64,000 nucleotides of DNA, taken from NCBI GenBank assembly GCA_002339265.1, contig DDKG01000075.1, positions 62,001-126,000 on the forward strand, written 5' to 3'. How positions within the stretch are numbered: position 1 is the first letter of the stretch; each line of letters opens with the position of its first letter. The notes under the pieces are model-generated. The model had not been told where the DNA came from and made no database searches. It saw nothing but the letters and a program-made list of their open reading frames with translations. The DNA is from Massilia sp. UBA2604 (GTDB taxonomy: Bacteria; Pseudomonadota; Gammaproteobacteria; Burkholderiales; Burkholderiaceae_D). Below are positions 33,284 to 40,451 of the stretch, piece after piece. The position numbers were made by a program, and so were the translations under genes.

Positions 33284-33991
33284 ATGAAAACATTAGAAAC
33301 GATCCACAAGGAAAATCTGCGCTTGCTGGCAGACGAACTCGGCGGCGTCGCGGCTGCAGCTGCGCGGGTCGGTTGCAGCGCTTCGCAGTACAGCCAGTGG
33401 ATGAACGGATCTACACACTCTGCTACTGGTAAGCCTCGCGGTATGCGCTCGAGTTCGGCCAGGCGCATTGAACTGGCAGCCGGCAAGCCTGCAGGCTGGT
33501 TGGATCAGCCACACACCGACGGCGAAGGAAGTGCACAACCCTTCGATGAGAACGTAAAGCCTGCGGCCAGCAGCGGCCTACGCCCCATTCCAGTGATTTC
33601 GTCTATTCAGGCGGGAGCGCTGAGAGATATGGAGAACCCGTACCCTCCAGGTGCTGGGTACGCATACGAATATACAGATCAGGATTTGTCGGAGTGGGCC
33701 TTTGCCCTCGACGTCGAAGGACTTTCGATGATGCCCGATTTTCGCCCAGGAGATCGGATCATGGTCGACCCTGAAATTTCGCCGAATCCTGGTGACTATG
33801 TCGTAGCACGCAACGGTAGCGAACAGGCCACATTCAAGAAGTATCGCCCTCGCGGGATAGATGCATCTGGGAACTTGATTTTCGAGCTTGTTCCCCTAAA
33901 TGACGACTACCCTACACTACGAAGCGACACCGAACCGCTCGCTGTAATCGGTGTGGTAACAGAACACAGGAAGAAGCTTCGCCGCCCTTAG
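33284..33991 (+). CDS. cI: CI-type repressor, S24/LexA-like self-cleaving
   Basis: A 235-residue lysogeny repressor. N-terminal HTH (about 14-70: ADELGGVAAAAARVGCSASQYSQWMNGS), linker with an Ala-Gly cleavage site (A110-G111 in SSIQAGALRD), and a C-terminal S24 peptidase with catalytic S148 (EGLSMMP) and K185 (ATFKKY). RecA-promoted self-cleavage would induce the prophage on DNA damage. The start at 33284 lies 11 bp from operator O3; the mRNA may be leaderless as the -10 is adjacent. Confidence 0.93.
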   Translation: MKTLETIHKENLRLLADELGGVAAAAARVGCSASQYSQWMNGSTHSATGKPRGMRSSSARRIELAAGKPAGWLDQPHTDGEGSAQPFDENVKPAASSGLRPIPVISSIQAGALRDMENPYPPGAGYAYEYTDQDLSEWAFALDVEGLSMMPDFRPGDRIMVDPEISPNPGDYVVARNGSEQATFKKYRPRGIDASGNLIFELVPLNDDYPTLRSDTEPLAVIGVVTEHRKKLRRP

Positions 33992-34003
33992 CTCAAGTAA
34001 CAA

Positions 34004-34387
34004 ATGACTGACACCATTCCGCGAATCACCGGCCCAGGACACTTCAGGATCAACGTAGCCGGCGAGAGCTTCTACCGCGACAATTTCGTCAAGATCTGCG
34101 GCCCAAGGGGCGAAGAAGGCATCGACCTGCAAACCGAAGCACATCTCGTCCTGGATGACGACAACCCTCACGATAACAAAGCTGTACGAGTCGAAATTGG
34201 CGGGCTCCACATAGGGCACTTGCCTCGTCAGGCGGCGCGTGATTTCCGCCGAATAGTTCGCTACGGGCAGCTTAGCGTGCACGAAACGTTCAAGTGTGCC
34301 GCCATCATTCGAGGTGGATGGGACCGTGGCCCCGGTGACCGTGGTGACTACGGTGTCCGTCTGGATCTGCCACAAGACGACGACTAA
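34004..34387 (+). CDS. HIRAN-domain protein
   Basis: A 127-residue protein: FRINVAGESFYRDNFVKICG...EAHLVLDDDNPHDNKAVRVEIGGLHIGHLPRQAARDFRRIV fits the HIRAN pattern (VAGxxFY... dNpyDxnAVxV...iGyLPr), a domain that binds DNA 3' ends or ssDNA in SNF2/HLTF-like and bacterial proteins. It is 12 bp downstream of cI and terminates at the strong terminator 34406-34430, so it is co-expressed in the lysogen. A role in DNA-damage response or in modulating prophage induction or defence is possible but not shown. Confidence 0.78.
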   Translation: MTDTIPRITGPGHFRINVAGESFYRDNFVKICGPRGEEGIDLQTEAHLVLDDDNPHDNKAVRVEIGGLHIGHLPRQAARDFRRIVRYGQLSVHETFKCAAIIRGGWDRGPGDRGDYGVRLDLPQDDD

Positions 34388-34405
34388 TCATATCTCCCTA
34401 ACAAC

Positions 34406-34430
34406 AAAGCCCGCTTACGCGGGCTTTTTT
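34406..34430 (+). terminator. Terminator of the cI operon
   Basis: GCCCGC/GCGGGC stem with a short loop, preceded by AAA and followed by six T residues, 19 bp after the HIRAN gene stop. Confidence 0.9.
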
Positions 34431-34451
34431 ACGTCTACGCTAATGTCACAG

Positions 34452-34466
34452 TTAGCCTTAGGCTAA
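34452..34466. promoter_or_regulatory. cI operator O4
   Basis: TTAGCCTTAGGCTAA, the perfect form of the operator palindrome, in the second cluster upstream of the rightward early operon. Confidence 0.8.
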
Positions 34467-34474
34467 AATTATTG

Positions 34475-34503
34475 TTGCGGCTGTTTTAGCTTTAGGCTAA
34501 AGT
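34475..34503 (+). promoter_or_regulatory. Rightward early promoter with operator O5
   Basis: TTGCGG (34475-34480), 17-bp spacer, TAAAGT (34498-34503). Operator O5, TTAGCTTTAGGCTAA (34486-34500), lies across spacer and -10. The arrangement is the same as at the cro-like promoter, so CI would shut both early promoters alike. Confidence 0.75.
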
Positions 34504-34547
34504 CCCGGAATAGGCTCCATTGTGAGTCGTCATTTTCCGAGGAAACG

Positions 34548-34688
34548 ATGATCCTGTTCCGCATCACCGTAGCGACCGAAAACGGACCGCTTACTTTCTT
34601 CTTCAAGTCATCCTCGAGCTACGACGCCTGGTTGGAAGCTGCAAGTCGCTTCGAGCAGCCACGTCCAATCTCCGTGGTGCGCGCATGA
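34548..34688 (+). CDS. Small early protein, unknown
   Basis: A 46-residue protein (MILFRITVATENGPLTFFFK...PRPISVVRA) starting after CGAGGAAACG with good ribosome spacing. It is the first gene of the rightward early operon and overlaps the next start (ATGA). The pattern 'short beta strand, then a small helix, PRxxSVxR end' occurs in small early proteins of Burkholderiales phages. Function unknown. Confidence 0.65.
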   Translation: MILFRITVATENGPLTFFFKSSSSYDAWLEAASRFEQPRPISVVRA

Positions 34689-35047
34689 TCGCCGCGACTG
34701 CACCACGCGCGGCCGTTGGAGCTGGGGTGCTCAGCCAGGCCTTACATGATGCGCGCGACCGAGATGCGCTGAATCGCTTTTGCAGTGCAAACGTTTGCAC
34801 TCCGGCCGAAGTGTCCGAGGACGGGGTGCATATGCACCTGCCCAGCGTGCTGCAGCTGATGCGCTCCCGCGGCTATCAAGTCTCCGAACCAGCCCGATCC
34901 CCACACCAGCCAAAACGTGGCCTCGTCGCGTGGATCGTTCGCATTCAGATCAAAAACGTCCGGTTCGATCTCGCTTTCTACACCCCAGCCGCCGCAAAAG
35001 CAGGCGCCACTAACAAAACCCAACCTTCCAGACTGGAGCATGCATGA
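34685..35047 (+). CDS. Early operon protein, unknown
   Basis: A 120-residue protein with a helical start and a hydrophobic/beta C-terminal part (LVAWIVRIQIKNVRFDLAFYTP). Overlaps both neighbours by four bases. The palindrome copy 4 is embedded in the codons for SANVCT. No family recognised. Confidence 0.6.
   Translation: MIAATAPRAAVGAGVLSQALHDARDRDALNRFCSANVCTPAEVSEDGVHMHLPSVLQLMRSRGYQVSEPARSPHQPKRGLVAWIVRIQIKNVRFDLAFYTPAAAKAGATNKTQPSRLEHA
34784..34801. repeat. Dispersed palindrome, copy 4
   Basis: AGTGCAAACGTTTGCACT, a perfect 18-bp palindrome with compensating changes on both arms (G to A, C to T) relative to copies 1 and 2. Coordinated changes support selection for symmetry. Confidence 0.8.
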
Positions 35048-37311
35048 ACCTTCCGCCCCCACTGTCAGCGCACGAAGTAGCCACCGCCGAAGCCCAGGCA
35101 GACCACGCCATCACCGACGGCTACTACGGCCAATTCGAGCTGAACAAAATGCGGCCCTCGCCGGACAACCGAAAGCGCTTCAACGAGCAGGCCCTGCAGG
35201 AGCTGGCAGCCAGCATCAAGACGATGGGCGTTGCGCAGGCCATCCTGATCCGCCCGGTCACCCCGACTGAAGAATCGCAGGAACCGTTCGAGATCGTTGC
35301 GGGGGAGCGGCGGTTCCGTGCCTCGAAGATCGCCGGCAAGGTCACCATTCCCGCTCTGTGCCGGCAGCTCAGTGATCTGGACGCCGCGAAGATTCGGATC
35401 CTCGAGAACCTGCAGCGCGAAGATCCGCACCCGATGGAAGAAGCCGAGGGCTACCAGCTGCTGATGCTGCGGCACGGCTTCACGGCCGATCAGCTGGTCG
35501 ACGAAGTGAAGAAAAGCCGGTCGTACATCTATGGCCGATTGAAGCTGTGCGCCCTCGGCCTCGAGGTCCGCGAGCTCTTCCTGGACAATAAGCTGCCGGC
35601 GTCGACCGCGCTGCTGGTCGCGCGCATTCCGACCTCGGAGCTGCAGGCCAAGGCCGCCAAGGAGATCCTTAATCCGCAGTACGGCAGCGAACCGATGTCG
35701 TACCGCCAGGCGGCAACGTGGGTCCAGCAACGCTACATGCTGGACCTTGGTACAGCGATATTTTCGCTGACGGACGCGAAATTGCTGGGCGCGGCCGGTG
35801 CATGCACGAAGTGCCCAAAGCGCGCCGGCAATCAGCCGGAGGTATTCGAGGGAGTCAGTGCAGACGTGTGCACAGACCCCGATTGCTTCGCCGAGAAGAA
35901 GGCGGCGCACCACAACGCGCTGATCACCACTGCCAACAAGAAGGGCATCCCGGTGCACGAGGCCGCCGATTACCACGCAATGCACAGTAGCGCCTGGAAC
36001 CGCGATTCGGAACTGGTGCACCCTGATGTTCACCTGAGCTATTTCCAGCGAAATGCCCCGACCACCGGAAACGCCGGTTATCTCCGCGACCATCTGAACG
36101 GCGAAACGCTTCCTCCAGTTGCTGCTTATGGAAAAACTGGTAACGGCGACCTCAAGCCCTTCTATCGGCGCGTCGACGTACAGCAGGCGCTCGAGGCAGC
36201 CGGAGTTTGCGAAACGATCGAAGCGCACGCCGAGCGCATGCGCATCCTCGAGGAAAACCCGGAACTGGCACCGGCCAAGACAGCCGCGCAGATCAAGCGG
36301 GAGAAGGAGGAAGCGGAAAACCAAGCCCGGCGCGCTGAGTCCGAAAAGGAAAGCGCATTCCGCGTTGCGCTCTACAAGCAACTGCGCCAACGGGCAAGCG
36401 TCTCCGGACTGAGCCTGCCTTCCTTGCGCGAATATGTGCGCGCGGTGCATGACGAGCACGGCCTGGATTCGTCCGCACACGATCTTTACGACTTCGATGT
36501 CCGGACAGACCTGGACGACTTCATCAACCGCGCAGACGCCAACGCGTTGCAACTGCTGTTGCTCGACCTGATGCTCGGCAGCCGCCTTGATGCTACCTGG
36601 TGGCACGGCGACGAGGACGACAACGAGTTCGGGCCCATCCTTGCAATGGCCCAGCATGAAGGCATCGATATCGAAGTGGCGCGTGCCGAGATTTTCTCGC
36701 CCATAGCAGCCCCTTCTGTTCGCTATCGCAACCCGAACGATGCAACGCAAACCTGGACTGGCCGCGGCCGTCAGCCAAGGTGGGTCAGCGATTGGATCGA
36801 AAGTGGCAAACGGCTTGAGCAGCTGGAAACCAACCCGACTATCGCAGCTGGACAGGACAAGGCAGCGCCGGCGGTGGCTGATCGAGTCGAGGCCGTCGGC
36901 CAGCACCAGGATGAGACGACGGCAGCAGCAGCCGACGTGGCCAACGCCATCGACATGGCGCAGGACGTAGCGACGCCGACAACTGCAGCCTTCGTCGACG
37001 GCAGCGACCAGCCACAGGGCGAGGCGCCGCCGGCAGCCGCGGACATGCTCCACGAAAGCGATCAGCTTCAACAGCCGGCCGCCGCTGAGCACGTCGATGG
37101 TGAGCAGTTGGCCGAGCAGATGCTCGAAGCGATGTCCGCAGCGCCTTCGCCAGCAGCGCCCGAGAAGAAGGCTTCGAAGAAGGCCACCCCAGCCAAAGCC
37201 ACCGGGAAGGCAAAGCCGACTGCCGCAGCCACGAAGACGGCGCCTAAGCCTGCTCTGAAGAAGGCAGTTGCAAGCAAGACGGCGTCGAGCAAGACGGCCG
37301 AGGCGGCGTAA
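35044..37311 (+). CDS. ParB/RepB/Spo0J-family protein with histone-like tail
   Basis: A 755-residue protein. N-terminal ParB domain (about 33-150: NKMRPSPDNRKRFNEQALQELAASIK...VAGERRFRASKIAGK...ENLQREDPHPMEEAEGY), an HTH (about 130-180: FTADQLVDEVKKSRSYIYGRLKLCALG), a cysteine-containing section (CTKCPKRAG...VCTDPDC, a possible zinc knuckle at about 255-285), and a Lys/Ala/Pro-rich H1-like tail (residues about 705-755). The ParB fold binds DNA palindromes and can load as a CTP-dependent clamp. It is the largest early gene. The five 18-bp palindromes are candidate binding sites, one lying in its own sequence at the codons for SADVCT. Confidence 0.85.
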   Translation: MNLPPPLSAHEVATAEAQADHAITDGYYGQFELNKMRPSPDNRKRFNEQALQELAASIKTMGVAQAILIRPVTPTEESQEPFEIVAGERRFRASKIAGKVTIPALCRQLSDLDAAKIRILENLQREDPHPMEEAEGYQLLMLRHGFTADQLVDEVKKSRSYIYGRLKLCALGLEVRELFLDNKLPASTALLVARIPTSELQAKAAKEILNPQYGSEPMSYRQAATWVQQRYMLDLGTAIFSLTDAKLLGAAGACTKCPKRAGNQPEVFEGVSADVCTDPDCFAEKKAAHHNALITTANKKGIPVHEAADYHAMHSSAWNRDSELVHPDVHLSYFQRNAPTTGNAGYLRDHLNGETLPPVAAYGKTGNGDLKPFYRRVDVQQALEAAGVCETIEAHAERMRILEENPELAPAKTAAQIKREKEEAENQARRAESEKESAFRVALYKQLRQRASVSGLSLPSLREYVRAVHDEHGLDSSAHDLYDFDVRTDLDDFINRADANALQLLLLDLMLGSRLDATWWHGDEDDNEFGPILAMAQHEGIDIEVARAEIFSPIAAPSVRYRNPNDATQTWTGRGRQPRWVSDWIESGKRLEQLETNPTIAAGQDKAAPAVADRVEAVGQHQDETTAAAADVANAIDMAQDVATPTTAAFVDGSDQPQGEAPPAAADMLHESDQLQQPAAAEHVDGEQLAEQMLEAMSAAPSPAAPEKKASKKATPAKATGKAKPTAAATKTAPKPALKKAVASKTASSKTAEAA
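35857..35874. repeat. Dispersed palindrome, copy 5
   Basis: AGTGCAGACGTGTGCACA, one mismatch per the symmetric form; inside the ParB-like gene. Encodes SADVCT. Confidence 0.65.
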
Positions 37312-37562
37312 TGAGCTTGAGCCAAGCATCCATCAGCGCGATCGTCGCGGCCCTGCTCCACGAGCGGACGGCGCTCGTCGATGACTTGGCATTCTGGGGC
37401 GCGCATTGGCGCCGCCCCGGCAAGGCGACGTTCTACGACCAGGTCCGCTCTGCCCTGCAGGCCAATACCGCTGCACTGACCGAGCTGGCCGATAGCCTGG
37501 CGCCGTGGCTCAAGCAGCACCCGACCTACCCATTCAATATCCTACTCGAGGAACCTGTATGA
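37311..37562 (+). CDS. Early operon small protein, unknown
   Basis: An 83-residue helical protein (MSLSQASISAIVAALLHERTALVDDLAFWGAHWRRPGKATFYDQVRSALQANTAALTELADSLAPWLKQH...). Overlaps the ParB stop and the next start by a few bases. No family recognised. Confidence 0.6.
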   Translation: MSLSQASISAIVAALLHERTALVDDLAFWGAHWRRPGKATFYDQVRSALQANTAALTELADSLAPWLKQHPTYPFNILLEEPV

Positions 37563-38305
37563 AGACGATCACGAAGATGCTCCGCGCGATCGCGGCCCTC
37601 TCCACCGCAATGTCGCCGAAAGCGACCGACGCAGCGCAGCCGCCAGCCGCAGCGATCGAGGCACGGCCGGGCCACTGCGGCAACATCATGACCCTCCTGG
37701 CGCACCTGTGCGACCTTGACCACGACCTCCGGCTCTGGGTCCTGCGATGGCTGGCTTACCCGCTGCGCAATCCAAGCGCCAAGATGTCCACCGCGCTTGT
37801 TTTCAATGGCGGTGAGGGCTCCGGCAAATCCTTGTTCCTGAACTTCGTGGTGGCCGAGCTGTACGGCACAGCGGCCGTAAAAATCCGGCCGCGCGGATTG
37901 CACAGCAGGTTCGACGGATGGGTCGACGGCGTGAGCCTGGCATTGATCGACGGAGAGTTCGCGCGGCCGCACCTCGCCCGAATAAAGGAAGCAATGACGG
38001 CCGAATCCTTCGTCGTCGAGCGCGAAGGACATGCACCGAACGTGGTACCGAACCGGCTTAACTTCATCTACGTCACCAGCAGCCCCGACTTTCTGCCGGC
38101 CGATGTAGGCAACCGCAGGTTCCTAGTCATCGAGGTGCCGCCGGCGCGCCAGCGCGCTTTCTACCAGGCGGTCGTGCACGAGATTGCCGAGGGCGGCGTC
38201 GACGCGTTTCGCGACTACCTGATGCACGGCCTCGACATGGGAGAGTTCAACGAGGACACCCCGCCCCCGACTGAAATGCCGATCCTCGACGGGGAGGCAG
38301 CGTGA
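37559..38305 (+). CDS. DUF5906-like SF3 ATPase
   Basis: A 248-residue P-loop protein with Walker A GGEGSGKSLF (about 83-92), a Walker-B-like VSLALIDGEF, and a sensor/NRRFLVIEVPP region. These are hallmarks of the primase-polymerase-associated SF3/DUF5906 helicase family (NrS-1 type). It is a second SF3-type ATPase in the same phage, beside the VapE-like helicase encoded by the leftward operon. It may be a helicase loader or a self-standing helicase. Confidence 0.8.
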   Translation: MKTITKMLRAIAALSTAMSPKATDAAQPPAAAIEARPGHCGNIMTLLAHLCDLDHDLRLWVLRWLAYPLRNPSAKMSTALVFNGGEGSGKSLFLNFVVAELYGTAAVKIRPRGLHSRFDGWVDGVSLALIDGEFARPHLARIKEAMTAESFVVEREGHAPNVVPNRLNFIYVTSSPDFLPADVGNRRFLVIEVPPARQRAFYQAVVHEIAEGGVDAFRDYLMHGLDMGEFNEDTPPPTEMPILDGEAA

Positions 38306-38544
38306 GCATGCTTACAAGCGATTACGTTGGACCAGCACCAGGCGGCAACGTGGTGTATGTGATTGTCGGCGATCGCGCGAAGTTCGATCAGATCGCCCGA
38401 CCGATGACCGACCACTCCACAGGCCCCGCGGGCATGAGGGTGCTGTCAAAGACCATCGGGAACCAAAGCGTCTCTAGCGAAGACGGCCTGGTCATTTTCC
38501 AGTACTGGTTCGACGGCTCGGACAGCAAACGGGAGGCGGCATGA
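38302..38544 (+). CDS. Early operon small protein, unknown
   Basis: An 80-residue protein with alternating short strands (VVYVIVGDRAKFDQI...LVIFQYWFDG). It overlaps both neighbours by four bases. Function unknown. Confidence 0.55.
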   Translation: MSMLTSDYVGPAPGGNVVYVIVGDRAKFDQIARPMTDHSTGPAGMRVLSKTIGNQSVSSEDGLVIFQYWFDGSDSKREAA

Positions 38545-38789
38545 CCGGCCCCGTACAAGGCACGCAGAACGAGCCGAACGACCCGACTTCCTACAAGCAT
38601 CACCTGCTGCTGCTCAAATCCATGCACTGCGCGCGGCCGGTCCTGCACAGGGGGATGAAACAGTTCATCAGCTGCCTGACAGCGAATCGTGAAGGCGGCC
38701 GGATATCGATGACTGTCTATCTTGCTGGGAAGGTCTGCGGCTTCGACAGCGCCGAAATTCAAATAATGCCGGACAACGGCAATCCTTAA
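38541..38789 (+). CDS. Early operon small protein, unknown
   Basis: An 82-residue protein (MTGPVQGTQNEPNDPTSYKHHLLLLKSMHCARPVLHRGMKQFISCLTANREGG...). It follows by a four-base overlap. No family recognised. Confidence 0.5.
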   Translation: MTGPVQGTQNEPNDPTSYKHHLLLLKSMHCARPVLHRGMKQFISCLTANREGGRISMTVYLAGKVCGFDSAEIQIMPDNGNP

Positions 38790-38813
38790 TTCGATGAAAC
38801 GACGAGTTCCAGA

Positions 38814-39041
38814 ATGCAAACCGAGTTCATGCTGCTTTCTATATACAACAAACCACGGTTGACTCTCAAGGAGGTTTGCCAGGCCATTGGCATGTCGTTA
38901 AAAACCGCCTACAACCACCGCTCCGCACAGACTTTTCCAATCCCAATGTCGGGCGACCCTCTTCACGCCGATATACGCGATGTCGCAGCCTATGTAGACC
39001 AATTACGTGCTGCTGGTAAAAGCCCGCAGAAAGCGCCGTAA
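38814..39041 (+). CDS. Excisionase-like HTH protein (PrtN/AlpA type)
   Basis: A 75-residue DNA-binding protein: FMLLSIYNKPRLTLKEVCQAIGMSLKTAYNHRSAQTFPIPMSGDPLHADIRDVAAYVDQLRAAGK. This has the winged-helix/MerR-like layout of excisionases and of the PrtN pyocin-activator family. It is the last credible gene before the right prophage end, the usual xis position when int is at the other end (adjacent across attP in the circular phage). Confidence 0.65.
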   Translation: MQTEFMLLSIYNKPRLTLKEVCQAIGMSLKTAYNHRSAQTFPIPMSGDPLHADIRDVAAYVDQLRAAGKSPQKAP

Positions 39042-39069
39042 AGTACACAAACCCCTAGGCGGTATAAAT

Positions 39070-39198
39070 ATGAAACAGATCGAAGTTAGGACTGCTGTTC
39101 CTTCGGAAGCTCGGAATGTCGCCGCCGTTCGCCAACAGGTAAGGCGTTTAGCACTTCGCGACGTCAAGCGCGGCGCGTTTTTAAGCTTGAGACAGTAG
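39070..39198 (+). CDS. Very small possible gene, unknown
   Basis: 42 residues, basic (MKQIEVRTAVPSEARNVAAVRQQVRRLALRDVKRGAFLSLRQ). A GGCGG-like site precedes the ATG. It could be the tail of the early operon or noise. Beyond it (39199-39346) there is a small GACGCC/GGCGTC hairpin and no other gene. Confidence 0.3.
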   Translation: MKQIEVRTAVPSEARNVAAVRQQVRRLALRDVKRGAFLSLRQ

Positions 39199-39346
39199 AA
39201 GGACGCCGCCCGATTAGGCGTCTCAAGGGCAGGCAGCGCGGACCTTATATGAAGACGTCCAATTCAGCAGATATGCACCCGGTTGATGCCGTAGAAGGGA
39301 TTGTATGTGACAGGCTCTTCTCAACCATGCTGATTAGCCGTTCGGA

Positions 39347-40141
39347 CTAATCTTTCGCTATCACACGGAGCTCAGGGTCACATGCATCAATAATGGCTGC
39401 GAAATCTTTCGCAGTCCAAGCATAATCAGTCCCGAACGCTACCACCCTGTCTGCTACCGAGTTCACTACATCTAAAATAAACTGATAGTTTCGCCTTACT
39501 TCTGCCTCTGTCCTTTCGCGCAATTCAGGGTAGGAACTGGCGTAGTAGGTATGAAAATCGACTCCTTTGATGCCCGCGAGGATCTGCATTAAATCGAGTG
39601 CTTTACTATGATCTGACCAAGATTCCTTGAAGTCCTGGTCAAATCCGGCACCGACAGTAGCTTCACTCTCCGCCTCGGCCATTGTTCCCGCCATGAGAAC
39701 GACTATTCGATCTTCCAAATATTTAACAATATCCGGTATCCCTTGCAGTTGCCTATCACAGGTCGTTCCGGTAAACCCGATTCGATCGCCGGATTCAGAG
39801 ATTAGACTAAGGTGCAACTCACCTATCCTGAACCCCAGCGATCGACCGACGATAGCGTGACCAACCTCGTGCCTAGCAAGCTGATCTACTGCATACCGCA
39901 GCTGAGCAGGGATAGCGAGTGCAGCTTGCTGATCCGCCCATGGTAAGTAGTCGGCCGACCAACCTAAGAGCCTTTGGCGTTGGTCTTCGTCTAACAGCGC
40001 GACTCTTGCCAATAATTTCCGAGATGTCTTAAGCGACACTTTGCTAAAGCCTGCAACACCCATTAGTGCTGATGCAAACTCTTCACTACTTACCTGTGCA
40101 ATAAAAAGGCGGTCTTCTTCAGTCAACAATGGCGCGTCCAT
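39347..40141 (-). CDS. M41-like zinc metallopeptidase at the prophage edge
   Basis: A 264-residue protein with HEVGHAIVG (91-99), the HExxH zinc motif, and AGTMAEAE (151-158) plus GAGFDQDF...SDHSK (165-180), which recall the FtsH/M41 second helix (GGRAAE) and the late aspartate ligand. It lacks the AAA+ ATPase and has no membrane segment, so it is a stand-alone soluble M41-like protease of unknown substrate. It points inward from attR, is AT-richer than the phage core, and is likely cargo. The truncated host dusA promoter lies upstream on the same strand. Confidence 0.7.
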   Translation of the reverse strand: MDAPLLTEEDRLFIAQVSSEEFASALMGVAGFSKVSLKTSRKLLARVALLDEDQRQRLLGWSADYLPWADQQAALAIPAQLRYAVDQLARHEVGHAIVGRSLGFRIGELHLSLISESGDRIGFTGTTCDRQLQGIPDIVKYLEDRIVVLMAGTMAEAESEATVGAGFDQDFKESWSDHSKALDLMQILAGIKGVDFHTYYASSYPELRERTEAEVRRNYQFILDVVNSVADRVVAFGTDYAWTAKDFAAIIDACDPELRVIAKD

Positions 40142-40149
40142 GACTTTCG

Positions 40150-40171
40150 TTCAATTGTGGCGACAGTTGAA
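40150..40171. promoter_or_regulatory. Imperfect dyad upstream of the M41-like gene
   Basis: Half sites TTCAATTGTGG / CGACAGTTGAA match at 9 of 11 positions, and the dyad begins 9 bp upstream of the start codon. It is a candidate operator for an unknown regulator. Confidence 0.4.
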
Positions 40172-40307
40172 TGTTAGCATTGTTACATTGGTAGCGCGAC
40201 TATCGAAAGCGATTCTTTGATTAGAGTTCAGATAGCCTATCCCGCGATATCCGCCAACTGCTCGCTCGATGTCACAGCCTCCCACTAGCAGACGCATCAC
40301 ACTTCAT

Positions 40308-40324
40308 TACTCCAAATTTACTCC
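40308..40324. repeat. Arm-type repeat near attR (copy 2)
   Basis: TACTCCAAATTTACTCC, identical to 3447-3463. In the circular phage the two copies would flank the core at about 36 and 120 bp, forming the P and P' arms. Confidence 0.75.
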
Positions 40325-40359
40325 AGCAGGCAATTCCCCACTACGAGAAAAGGACTTCC

Positions 40360-40376
40360 TCGGTCCAGTCCATCAT
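40360..40376. other. attR core
   Basis: TCGGTCCAGTCCATCAT, identical to 3311-3327; the divergence points are immediate on both sides. Confidence 0.93.
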
Positions 40377-40451
40377 CGGGGCGACCGACAGGCGGCGCGA
40401 TGGCTGGACGGGGGCTGGGGCAATGCCTGGAATGGTCGAGGTGGTGCTCAT
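40360..40451 (-). pseudogene. dusA: Stranded original 5' end of dusA
   Basis: Minus strand ATG at 40451 encodes MSTTSTIPGIAPAPVQPSRR then LSVAPMMDWTE, the host N-terminus of DusA, up to the attR core; it then reads into phage DNA and stops at 40341. It is the displaced start of the gene whose body is at 2371-3310. Its native promoter is left in place and now faces the right end of the prophage. Confidence 0.88.

Larger units (their letters stand above)
3311..40376. mobile_element. Temperate siphovirus prophage integrated in dusA
   Basis: About 37 kb bounded by the 17-bp direct repeat TCGGTCCAGTCCATCAT. It contains every module expected of an intact tailed temperate phage: integrase and excisionase-like gene at opposite ends, cI/cro switch, replication genes, packaging, head, tail, lysis and accessory genes. 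dusA is a known conserved integration site for tyrosine-integrase elements in Proteobacteria, and the integrase lies directly beside attL as expected. No frameshifted or truncated structural gene was seen, so the prophage is likely still inducible; the repressor is of the LexA-cleavable type. Confidence 0.96.

Noticed and set aside
34685-35047. Possible antitoxin or toxin pair at the start of the rightward early operon
   Set aside because: Gene order and overlaps resemble an ordinary early phage operon and neither product shows toxin-antitoxin motifs.
35065-37329. A 754-codon leftward frame opposite the ParB-like gene
   Set aside because: Shadow; Leu/Arg/Cys/Val-rich with no domain, while the plus-strand ParB protein is conserved in type.
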